Assembly (NCBI GenBank): GCA_028752135.1
Contig: CP082782.1
Location: 682,001-746,000, forward strand
Reading direction: 5' to 3'
Length of the DNA: 64,000 nucleotides
From: Ehrlichia sp028752135
GTDB lineage: Bacteria; Pseudomonadota; Alphaproteobacteria; Rickettsiales; Anaplasmataceae
The translations under genes and the position numbers were made by a program. Each line of letters opens with the position of its first letter. The first letter of the stretch is position 1. The notes below the pieces were generated by a model, which had not been told where the DNA came from, did no database searches, and saw only the letters and a list, made by a program, of their open reading frames with translations. Shown piece after piece: positions 37,031-45,946 of this stretch.

Positions 37031-38320
37031 ATGTTAAAGAACATCACAATTATATCTCTTACCGTAGTGTTAATAATATTATTAACTACTTTATTAGCAT
37101 TTTTTATCAAGTTTAATGAGCAAAAGGGAGAATCAAGAGAAGAAGTATTAAATAAGTTAATACAATGTATTAATGATCTTCAATTATCACATGACATAAT
37201 ATTGAGGATATTAATTAATCGACAAGTTATTTTGAATAAATTGTGTGAACAGATGGAATTAAATGGAGATCAACACGATTTGTCTGTATTTAGAAATTTG
37301 CAAAGTTCCCTTGAGGATTTAATTAAGTCTTTTAAGGATTATATTAAGTTTGTAAAACAAGAATCCTGTGTAGTTAGTCTAAAAGCTATGAACTATCGGC
37401 TTGGATATTTAGAAAAATTATCTGATTTAGAGAAAAAATTTAATAATGATATTTTACCGGGATTGGAAGAAACACAACCTGCTGTTAAAGAATTATCTCA
37501 AAATTACCTGAAGGTTAATAAGCAGTTAAAAGAATGTACTGCTAATTTTTCAAAAATTTGTGCTACTTGTAATAGTTATGAGAAGCAAATGCTAGATTGT
37601 ATACAACGAGGAAAATCGGTTGATAAATTATTACATAGTTTGAAAGCATGTAATAATGAACTTAAAATATGTGGTAGTAAAATAATTGAAATATTAAAAA
37701 ATAAGCAAAGAATTCTTGAAAATTTTGAAAGAAGGATAAAAAAATATAATAATAAAGAAGCTACTGATGTTTTTTATAGTCTGCAAAAATATCACAAAGC
37801 TTGTGCTATATGGTGGAAAGAGTATATTAGATCTGTGGAACAAAAACACGATCTGATTAATGCTAATGTTATTAAAATATGTGCTAATGGTACTTTTGAT
37901 GTTTTTAATAATGCAGGAATTGAAGAAGCAGAAATGATATATTCAAAATTTGATGAAATTCTGCGAAAGATAATAATGAAACGTGGTAACTTGGGTTTGT
38001 TAGATCCAGGACCATCATATGATGATTCATTAATAGAGTTCTTTAGTTTAGAAACACCTAGTATTAGAGAATTGTATCCATTTTATATAGGTTCTATACC
38101 GCAGCAGAGTAATAATATTAGAGGATTATACTCAGCTTATCTTAATAATATAAAACTATTAAGCAGTATTTCTTCTAATTTTTCTACTATTCGTAAAGAC
38201 TTAAGCAAATATATAGAAAAAATCATGAGTAGTCATATAAAAGAACAAGAAGATGAAACTACAGTATTATCTGTTAGTGATATTGTTGTTAAACGTAATT
38301 ATCCATGTTGTGCCGTGTAG
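37031..38320 (+). CDS. Family A protein, half-module branch, single membrane segment
   Basis: 429 residues beginning MLKNITIISLTVV. Only one hydrophobic segment (about 5-27) is present, corresponding to the second helix of the hairpin in the gene at 40357. Two coil units follow (ILRILINRQVIL near 58; GSKIIEILKNKQRIL near 214 with WWKEYIRSVEQ near 260). A Pro-containing insertion ELYPFYIGSIPQ lies near 350. The tail has TVLSVSDIVV. With one helix less, the body should face the other side of the membrane, or the N-terminus must flip. Confidence 0.83.
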   Translation: MLKNITIISLTVVLIILLTTLLAFFIKFNEQKGESREEVLNKLIQCINDLQLSHDIILRILINRQVILNKLCEQMELNGDQHDLSVFRNLQSSLEDLIKSFKDYIKFVKQESCVVSLKAMNYRLGYLEKLSDLEKKFNNDILPGLEETQPAVKELSQNYLKVNKQLKECTANFSKICATCNSYEKQMLDCIQRGKSVDKLLHSLKACNNELKICGSKIIEILKNKQRILENFERRIKKYNNKEATDVFYSLQKYHKACAIWWKEYIRSVEQKHDLINANVIKICANGTFDVFNNAGIEEAEMIYSKFDEILRKIIMKRGNLGLLDPGPSYDDSLIEFFSLETPSIRELYPFYIGSIPQQSNNIRGLYSAYLNNIKLLSSISSNFSTIRKDLSKYIEKIMSSHIKEQEDETTVLSVSDIVVKRNYPCCAV

Positions 38321-38643
38321 TATGGTACAATATTGTAATGTGTTATTAATTACTGATTTATTGTATAACTATAATGATATTATAATTTTTACAGTATTTA
38401 ATCTTTTGTATAGCTCATACATATATGCTTAGAATTTGTTATGGATAATGGGATTTATATGTCGGGGATTTAAAATATTACTCTAAGTAAAATGGTCTAC
38501 GGCTTTTGGTTTTTTTATTTAAGAAATAAACATTACTTAATTTACAATTTAGCAATTATAAATTAATTAATATTTATTGATTTTCTATGAAATAGATATT
38601 ATTATATAATATATTTAGTTAGATTTTTATATTTGGTTACTTT
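38321..38643 (+). other. Intergenic region with shared blocks
   Basis: Downstream-type block at about 38361-38395 (TATAACTATAATGATATTAT), partial copy of the second shared element at 38427-38515, and a TATAAT -10 candidate at 38605-38610, 33 bp before the next start. No gene. Confidence 0.5.
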
Positions 38644-39810
38644 ATGGGACACAAAAGTGTATTAATAGTACTTGCTATATTAGCAGTAGTTGCTGTGTTG
38701 CTATTTTATATTAACAAAATTATTAAAGGTAGATCAATTAAACAATTGAGTTTAAGAGAACAACTATTCTCTGAATTAAGACAGTGTACTGATGAAGTTG
38801 AAGTGTTAGGTGGTAAAATACTTGATCTGTTAGAATTTCAAAGAGATAGTTTGTGTAATTTAATTCGAATGCTGCAATATTCTGATAGAGATTATAAAGA
38901 AGATTTGGATGTTTTGAATCGTATGCAATATTATTCTGATGATCTTGTTAAATCTTGGAGACAATATATTGAATTTGTAAAACAAGAGTGCTGTGTAATT
39001 CGAATAAAGGCTAATAGGCATGAAAAGAAATATATAGAAAAATTATCTGATTCAGAGAAAGTGCTGAAGAATGATATTTTACCAATGCTAGGAGGAACAC
39101 AACCTACCGTTAAAGCACTAGCTGAAAAATATCTAGAAGCTGATATGCAATTGCAAAAGTTTACTGCTGATTTTTCAGAAAACTATGCTGCTTGTAATCG
39201 TTATGAACAAGAAATGCTAGCTTATATGCGGCAAGGAGAAAAGAAATTAGCTGAGGAGTCATTCACTCATCTAAAAGAATCTTTTAATAAACTCAAAATA
39301 TCTGGGAATAAAGTGTTGGAAGCATTAAAAAGCAAAAAAAGTATTCTTGATAATTTAGAGAAAGATATACATCAGTATGGTGATGAGAAAGGAGAAGAAG
39401 TTTTTTTCCATCTTCAGCAATACTACAGAGATAGTTTTCAATGGTGGGAAGATCATATTAAATCTGTAGAACACAAGTACGCGCTAATTAATATTAATAT
39501 TATCAGTAAACATGTTCAGAAGAGTTCTGATATTTGTATGGGAGAATCAGATCAGCAAAGTCTACTGTTGCAATTTAAGAATGATATTGTACCAAAATTA
39601 AGAAAAATGCAATTTGGTGTTAAAGAATATTTGAATTATTTTAGTGCTGATACTCGATTATCACAAAGTTTCTCTGATTTTGATGAAGCTCGTGTGAAGC
39701 TAAGTCAGTATATCAAGGAAATCATGAATCATGAGGAACAAAAAGGTATAACAGTATTGTCTGTAAATGATATTACTATACCTGTTATGTCATGCAATAC
39801 TATAGGTTAA
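38644..39810 (+). CDS. Family A protein, half-module branch, single membrane segment
   Basis: 388 residues beginning MGHKSVLIVLAIL. One hydrophobic segment (about 5-23) followed by NKIIKGRSIK. Half-module motifs GGKILDLLEFQRDSL near 57 and GNKVLEALKSKKSIL near 220; WWEDHIKSVEHK near 268. The segment EKLSDSEKVLKNDILP…TQP is shared with the preceding gene. The tail …TVLSVNDITI is also shared. It lacks the ELYP..I.SIPQ insertion of its two neighbours. Confidence 0.83.
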   Translation: MGHKSVLIVLAILAVVAVLLFYINKIIKGRSIKQLSLREQLFSELRQCTDEVEVLGGKILDLLEFQRDSLCNLIRMLQYSDRDYKEDLDVLNRMQYYSDDLVKSWRQYIEFVKQECCVIRIKANRHEKKYIEKLSDSEKVLKNDILPMLGGTQPTVKALAEKYLEADMQLQKFTADFSENYAACNRYEQEMLAYMRQGEKKLAEESFTHLKESFNKLKISGNKVLEALKSKKSILDNLEKDIHQYGDEKGEEVFFHLQQYYRDSFQWWEDHIKSVEHKYALININIISKHVQKSSDICMGESDQQSLLLQFKNDIVPKLRKMQFGVKEYLNYFSADTRLSQSFSDFDEARVKLSQYIKEIMNHEEQKGITVLSVNDITIPVMSCNTIG

Positions 39811-39830
39811 TGTATTAGTATATCATTTAT

Positions 39831-39970
39831 GATAGTTCATGATATATCTTACTATATTTATTATGAAATAATAGAATTTATACACTAGAGATTTGGAATT
39901 TTATTTAAATAAAATGGTCTAGGGAAAAGTATATATTATTGCTAAAGATTAACTCTAAAGTTATTAATAG
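39831..39970 (+). repeat. Second type of shared intergenic element, copy C
   Basis: Matches 36492-36630 over about 140 bp (ATTTATTATGAAATAATAGA, AGAGATTTGGAATTTTATTT, TATATTATTGCTAAAGATTA). It starts 20 bp after the stop at 39810. Similarity continues weakly into the relic that follows, indicating a duplicated and decayed unit. Confidence 0.65.
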
Positions 39971-40109
39971 AAGTATATGAAGTATAGTATTAAAAGTTAT
40001 TAAATTTTATTATGAAAAGATAAGTAATTAGCATGTTAATGAAAATTATTATAAGGAAACAATATTAATACTTTATATAATAATAACTGCTGCAAGTAGA
40101 TTTACATTG

Positions 40110-40265
40110 GTGATTTAGGAGTTAATTTATAATTATTATTGCTTCAACACTTATTAAGTATATTACTGTTTTGTATTGATGATTATGTATAGTTAATCAA
40201 AGAAACATTTCATTATGTTTAAAATATTAGGTAGTCAGGAGTTTGTCTTGCTATATAAGTAGGTA
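40110..40265 (+). pseudogene. Traces of a half-module family A N-terminus
   Basis: Fragments such as ASTLIKYITVLY (near 40140-40180) and NISLCLKY or, in another frame, KHFIMFKILGSQEFVL (near 40200-40252) parallel the hydrophobic segment and TKIFMLQILDNQQFVL of the relic at 36784. Several stops. No coil follows; 40266-40356 is AT-rich. Confidence 0.4.
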
Positions 40266-40356
40266 TTAATTTTTATACAATAATTAAGATAATAAGTTGT
40301 TGATTTTTTTTAAAATTTTACTAATATTTTAGTAAATATTTAATATTAGTTGATTT

Positions 40357-41727
40357 ATGGAATATAATGCAAAACTTATAGTTGCTGTAGCAATGAGTAG
40401 TGTGATTATTGCTGTGTTAGCAATGTTAAGAGTTAATATTATAATTATTAGTGCTTTAGCAGTTCTATTTGTTATATTACTGTTTTGTTCTTATAAGTTT
40501 ATTAGTGATCAATCAAGAAGACAATTAAGGAAAGAAAAATTACGTGAATTAGAAAGATATGTTGATGATGTTAAAGTATCAGGTGACTTGATGCTTAAAA
40601 TGTTAGAAAATCTAAAATTGATTTTGTATAAGTTATGTGAAGAAATAAAACCATATGCAAGTGAACAAGATTTATTTATTGTTGCAATGATACAAAACCG
40701 CATTAACAATGAGAGTGAATCTTGGAAAGAGTATGTTGAATTTGTGAATAAAGAATGCTCTATAGTTCAACTTAAAGTTTTCAAGCATGAGAAAAAATAT
40801 GTGGAAAAATTGTGTAGTATAGAAGAAAAATTTAAAAATAATATTCCAAGGTTAGCGAAAAAAAGATTTGCTATTAAAGCATTATATAAGAATTATTTGG
40901 AAGCTAATAAACAATTGCAAAAGTATACTACTGATTTTTCAAAAATTTATGCTATTTGTGATAATTATGAAAAGAAAATACTACATTATATTTCCCTAGA
41001 AAGTAAGGGAGTAGTTAAATATTCATTATGTAGTTTGAAGGAATCTTTTAGTGAACTCAAAATATGTGGTGATAAAATAATTAAAACATTGGAAAATAAA
41101 CAAAGTATTCTCTCTAATCTTGAAAGAGAGATACAACTATGTGGTGATAAAGGAGCGGATAATATTTTGCAAAATCTACAAGAATGTTATAAAAATAATA
41201 CTCAATGGTGGAAAGAATATATTGAATCTGTAGAGCGAAGATACGAGCTAATCAATGTTGATGTTGTCAAGAAACGTTTTAAAATAGTTAATTTTTATGA
41301 TATATTAGGATTAGAATTAAGGATGTTCGATAGATTTGGAAATATTATTAAAAAAATATTAAAGAAACGCGAGACTAGTGAAATTACTGTTAGTACTGTT
41401 CTAGAACCTCAGGAGAGACAAAAACCTGTTTTGCTGGATTTTCCAAGTACTATTCTATCTTTACGAAGAATGGAACCTACTATTAGAGAATTGTATCCAC
41501 ATTATATTAATAGTATTCCACAATTGGGAGAAGAAGAACATGATATTGAAAAACTATATTATGGTTATTTAGATATTGGAATATCACTTACTAATATTTC
41601 TATTATTTTTTATAGAGTTCGTAAAATATTAAATAGTTTTACAAATAAAATTAAAGATAATTATGTAGATATAACAGAACAAGAAACAAGGGAACAAGAC
41701 GATGGAATAACAGTATTAACCATGTAA
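40357..41727 (+). CDS. Family A protein, half-module branch, two membrane segments
   Basis: 456 residues beginning MEYNAKLIVAVAM. Two hydrophobic segments (about 7-24 and 28-48) are joined by a minimal turn (RVNI). Half-module motifs GDLMLKMLENLKLIL near 75 and GDKIIKTLENKQSIL near 238; WWKEYIESVERR near 287. The ELYPHYINSIPQ insertion near 380 is shared with the gene at 37031. The tail EQDDGITVLTM matches the tails of the two preceding genes. It preserves the ancestral two-helix N-terminus from which the 37031 and 38644 genes seem to have lost one helix. Confidence 0.84.
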   Translation: MEYNAKLIVAVAMSSVIIAVLAMLRVNIIIISALAVLFVILLFCSYKFISDQSRRQLRKEKLRELERYVDDVKVSGDLMLKMLENLKLILYKLCEEIKPYASEQDLFIVAMIQNRINNESESWKEYVEFVNKECSIVQLKVFKHEKKYVEKLCSIEEKFKNNIPRLAKKRFAIKALYKNYLEANKQLQKYTTDFSKIYAICDNYEKKILHYISLESKGVVKYSLCSLKESFSELKICGDKIIKTLENKQSILSNLEREIQLCGDKGADNILQNLQECYKNNTQWWKEYIESVERRYELINVDVVKKRFKIVNFYDILGLELRMFDRFGNIIKKILKKRETSEITVSTVLEPQERQKPVLLDFPSTILSLRRMEPTIRELYPHYINSIPQLGEEEHDIEKLYYGYLDIGISLTNISIIFYRVRKILNSFTNKIKDNYVDITEQETREQDDGITVLTM

Positions 41728-41899
41728 TATACTGATTTATTATATTATGACTAATAATATTTTAATTTTTATATAGCTTGGATGTGTTTTACTAAGGTTT
41801 GTTTATAATAAAAAATATAGAGTTATAGTAGTTGTATGTAGATTTATGTGTTAAAAATACAAAACTTTGCTTAGATTAAGTTGTCTACAGAAGATAATG

Positions 41900-41990
41900 A
41901 AAAAGTTTTTGTTGTATGAAGGTTAATAAATTTATTAACTTATTAGCAAGAGTATTTAGGGATTATATCGTTAAAAGTTCTACATTTAAA
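41900..41990 (+). repeat. Conserved family A upstream block, copy 17
   Basis: TTAATAAATTTATTAACTTA, TTAGCAAGAGTATTTAGGGA, TTATATCGTTAAAAGTTC resembles the first block type, the only copy seen in the half-module branch. Nothing else was recognised in 41728-42084. Confidence 0.45.
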
Positions 41991-42084
41991 ACTTATTAAA
42001 AAATATTTATTATAACTTAAAATTTATTGATTTTTTATGAAATGTGTACTATGTACACTATTTAGTATATATTAAGTCCATTTT

Positions 42085-42911
42085 ATGAAATGTGATAAGA
42101 AATTATTAAGTATTTTAATAGTCAGTTTATTCGGTCTGATTGTATTTATAGTGTCAGTATTATGTGCAGCTAAAACAATCGAGTTGAATGCAATTAATAT
42201 TGCAGTTATTCTTGTATTTTTTTAATATTAATTTGTATCAGTGCTGCATTATTACATTATATTACAAAAGACAGTAAAAAAGCATCAAGTAAAGAATTAT
42301 TAATTAGAGTAAAAGAATGTTTTAGCGAGATCGAAATTTTGGGTGATAAAATAATTGAGAGATTAGAGCATAGACAGAATATTCTTAATGATTTGAAAAA
42401 AGAGATACAACAATGTAGAGATCAGGGTTCTTTAGATTCTTTCTTGAGATTTGAACAATATCATGAAAGTACCTGTCGACTGTGGAAAAAGTATATTGAA
42501 TATGTGAAAAAACAGTGCATTGTAACTCAGATTGATTATACTAACGAGCATATAATATTTGATGAATTTTGTGATTATGTAGGTAAAGCAAGTGCTATAT
42601 TAAATAAAGTTAATATGTTTGTAGATGAATTCATTATTGAAGCAGGAAATTTTAATATTATTGTAGCAAATTTAGGAAGAGAACGATCTATTATTAATGA
42701 ATTATATGACAATTATCTGAAAAATGATAAGCTATTAAGAAAGTACAATCATGGGTTTGAAACAGTTTATCGAAATTGTCATTCTTCTATAATTAAAATG
42801 CGATATTGTATAAAAAAAGAAATGAAGGAATTAGTAGAATTATCAGCTATAGGTGTTATTGTTGAGTCTATAACTGGGGATAATGCTTCCTTAGCTGTAT
42901 GTAATGTATAA
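42085..42911 (+). pseudogene. Family A gene broken at a run of seven T
   Basis: ATG 42085 opens MKCDKKLLSIL with a first membrane segment and AAKTIELNAIN, then stops at TAA in the run T7 (42217-42223) within the second membrane segment. In the next frame the same segment continues LILICISAALLHYITK and runs on to the stop at 42911, with GDKIIERLEHRQNIL and LWKKYIEYVKK. Restored length about 275 residues. As written, only the body (from about 42339) or the short N-terminus could be made. Confidence 0.78.
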
Positions 42912-43635
42912 CTGTAGTTGTATTATTTTTTTATTATTCTATTTATAAATAGTAGTTAGCTAGCCATTAAATTGCTTAATTGTTGTATATTAAAGATTTC
43001 CTTGAAAATGTTTTTTCTTATATTTTGATAAAGTTATAAAAATTAAAGGTATATATTTTTATGAATAACAGTGATAATTTTTTATTAATTGTTATAGATG
43101 ACTTTATTGATTTATATGGGTTAATAAAACACTTAAGTAGTATAAATTGTATGTATTAAATAATGCGACAATGTAGTGTTGCTTACTATATTTATATGAG
43201 AATAAAATTTTTTATTATAAGTTTATAAAATTGCTAGCAAATTGCACTTTGAACTGTAAATTACTATTATTGATATGTTTATGAGAAAATTATTAAAATA
43301 GTGTTAAATATTAAGTTAGTTTCCCGTATTTTATTATTGTTATTTAAAACACATATATAATGAATAGCCTTACTATTAATAGTGGAAAAATTTTAAGAAT
43401 TTATCTATTTAATTATACTTATTTATTAAGATATATATTAACCTAGTGTCGATTAATTATTAATTATATATTATGTATAAATGACGCTTTATCATGTAAT
43501 GAATTAAGAAAAGTTTATAAACTAATTAAACTTAGTATAAAATTTTACATATTTCTTATATAAGTACACATTAATACTTAAATATTTTACATATTAGTTA
43601 ATAACTAAAATCAATCTATATTTTTAGGAAAGCTT
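42912..43635 (+). other. Boundary gap between family A and family B
   Basis: 724 bp. A 32-codon frame (43061-43159, MNNSDNFLLIVIDDF…) has no support. No upstream block of family A type is visible. At the end, AGGAAAG (43626-43632) is a good ribosome-binding site for ATG 43636, the first clear Shine-Dalgarno in the window. Confidence 0.5.
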
Positions 43636-45236
43636 ATGAATAAATCTCAATCTCGTTATGTATTCGGTATACTTTTTGTATTTCTAATAGTGTTGGTTGC
43701 TTGCTTTATTAAATTTAGTGATGATTCGTTAACATTAAAGAATGTTTTTTTTAGTGTTGCTTTACTAGTGGTACTTATTCTTATGATTGCTAACACTATA
43801 CATTTTGTTGTACATACTAGTCAAGGTGTTGCTGTAATACCTCAAGATGAAGAGTTAAGTATTAAAGAAGGAGAACAAGTTATTATATTTATATCTTGTG
43901 ATTCTAAAGAATTGAGCGAAATAGGTACTGATAATAATATTATAAAGTTAACAGGTACTAGATCAGGTAGGAAAGTTTTTTTCTTTGATATAACGCAAAG
44001 TTGTGGATTAATGCCTTCAAGAAGATTTAGATTACAAAAAGCTATTGAAAAAAATCATGAGATATTGTTTTCTGATAAAGATCTTGCAAAAATAAATTCT
44101 CCAGGAATTGCTATAGTAGTGAGGGGAAAAGTAAATTCTATTTCAACATTAATGAAACACGTGGATAAAAAAAATGATGTTATATATCCAGAAATAAAGG
44201 ATGATGGTACTGTATTGTTAAAACATAGATATGTAGCAATTGCAACAACGGAAAGAGATCTTGAATTATGCTTGCAAGATACCAAAAGTATGATGGTAGA
44301 TAATATTCTTCCTGAAATAAGAAGTAAAATCATATCTGAGAGTCAAGTATCTAACGGTGAGGTTATATTAAATATGTATCATGTTCTATTATGGTATATA
44401 TTTAGATCTTTTCCGTATAATCCGTTCTCAACTGATGAAGAAAAAAATTATGGCTTGATGAAGATGATGGGAAAACTGCTTTATTTCTGTTAAAAAATTT
44501 TAGTTTGTTATCTATGACGGGTTATGAGGAAGTATATTTACCTAATTCTGAAACTGCGAAAGCTTTAAATGATAAAATTAAATGGGTAGAGACTCACATG
44601 GAAGATTATGAAACAGTTGAAAATGCAAGAATACTTACTCATATATTTGATAGAATAAAAAAGATGTTATATGATCTCGAGACTCGAATACATTCATATA
44701 ATTTTTTATATTTAGCTAAAAATTGTTGTATAAATTCTTATGGTAAATTAGAAGATTTAATACATAACGATTTGAGTGTTTGTTCATATAGGTATATTTT
44801 TTCTATTGCTTCCTGCCAGTATGGTGATGATGATGTAATGATGTCAAATGATTTTATTCACAAACTATTGCGTTTGAGAAATTTTGGGGGACTGATAGAT
44901 ACAGTACAAAGTGTATTAGATAGTGTTTTTTTTGATAAAGTAATCAAGGATGATATGCCTTATTATCATACTCTTAACATTCCTGATGTGTTGAAAGAAT
45001 TGTCAATAGATAATGTAAAGAATTATACTTTTAAAGATTTAGTTGATAGTGCAAGAAAGTATATAATGAAAAAATATGTAGTTAATAATTTACCACTAAT
45101 TTCTAAACAAAATTCATCCAAGAAAATTGGTTGTGTAGAGAGTATTATTTTAATTCCTGAAGAGAAAATTCAGGTTAAGAAAAATAATGTGCAAATAAAA
45201 GGTCTTACTGAGTCTGTAATGGCATTTACTATGTAG
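43636..45236 (+). pseudogene. Family B gene with one A-run frameshift
   Basis: First family B member. The front (43636-44493) has a hairpin (TM about 8-26 and 34-54, loop FIKFSDDSLTLKN), then EQVIIFISCDSKEL and SPGIAIVV. At the A7 run 44441-44447 one A appears to be missing: the other frame continues WLDEDDGKTALFLL, the family WINT..G segment, through 44505-45236 with YRYIFSIASCQYG and FKDLVDSARKYIMKKY. Restored size about 533 residues, like its intact paralogues. Either a dead or a phase-off copy, or a homopolymer error. Confidence 0.8.
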
Positions 45237-45315
45237 TATATAACTTTTTATATAGTATAAATGAGATGTTTTGTTAAAATAAGATCTTTTTGTTATTATA
45301 TAATAAGGAATCAAT

Positions 45316-45642
45316 ATGTTACTTAGATCTGGACCTAAAAGTATAGGATCCGCAGTTGAGGGGTTGATACTAAAAAAATGCGAAAAGGGTCATATTAGTA
45401 AAATTGAAATACGCCTTTTTCTGAACTGGAATAATATTGTTGGAGAAGAAATAGCTAAAGTTACAAGACCAAAAAAATTATTGTTTTTAGATAATACTAA
45501 TACAGGAATTTTGTATGTTATAGTAAATAGTGGAGGTATGGCAATTAATGTACAATATGCTATTCCAGTAATTATAGAAAAAATTTCTGTGTTTTTTGGA
45601 TTTAAGGTAATACATGCAATGAAAATTCAGCAAAGATTATAA
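45316..45642 (+). CDS. DUF721 / DciA-like protein
   Basis: 108 residues with AAGGA (45305-45309) seven bases before the ATG. The pattern fits the DUF721/DciA family: an N-terminal helix (GSAVEGLIL), LFLNWNNIVGEEIAK with the conserved Trp (38), the TRPKKLLF strand, LYVIVNSGGMA and a final helix plus FGFKVI. DciA proteins help load the replicative helicase DnaB in bacteria without DnaC; the assignment here is from pattern only, and the protein is short for the family. It is the only recognisable conserved gene in the window, 80 bp downstream of a family B gene. Confidence 0.7.
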   Translation: MLLRSGPKSIGSAVEGLILKKCEKGHISKIEIRLFLNWNNIVGEEIAKVTRPKKLLFLDNTNTGILYVIVNSGGMAINVQYAIPVIIEKISVFFGFKVIHAMKIQQRL

Positions 45643-45946
45643 TTTGCATTATATAATATTCTCAAATAAAATGGTAAAACAGAAAAATCTTGACTTTATT
45701 GGTAATATACAATGCTAATTTTATTAGTATTAAAACCTTAGATAATTAAGTAATAATTTTCAATATTACAGTATATATACAGCTAGTTATAATTTATTCT
45801 TACTTGATATTAAATCAAATAATAAATTACGTTTAACTAGTGGTTTACTTCTTAAAATTATTTGATATATCTTAATTTATGATGTATCTTAAATAAGGTA
45901 AGTTTTTAAATACTTACATTATTTATATTACTTATTTGTTTTTATT
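45643..45946 (+). other. Intergenic region before a family B gene
   Basis: 304 bp of AT-rich DNA. GTAAGT (45898-45903) and ACTTAC (45912-45917) form a small hairpin. In-frame codons 45902-45946 before the next ATG encode a hydrophobic stretch without a start codon. No other feature. Confidence 0.4.

Noticed and set aside
43061..43159. 32-codon frame starting MNNSDNF
   Set aside because: No ribosome-binding site, no paralogue, and expected by chance in a 724-bp gap.
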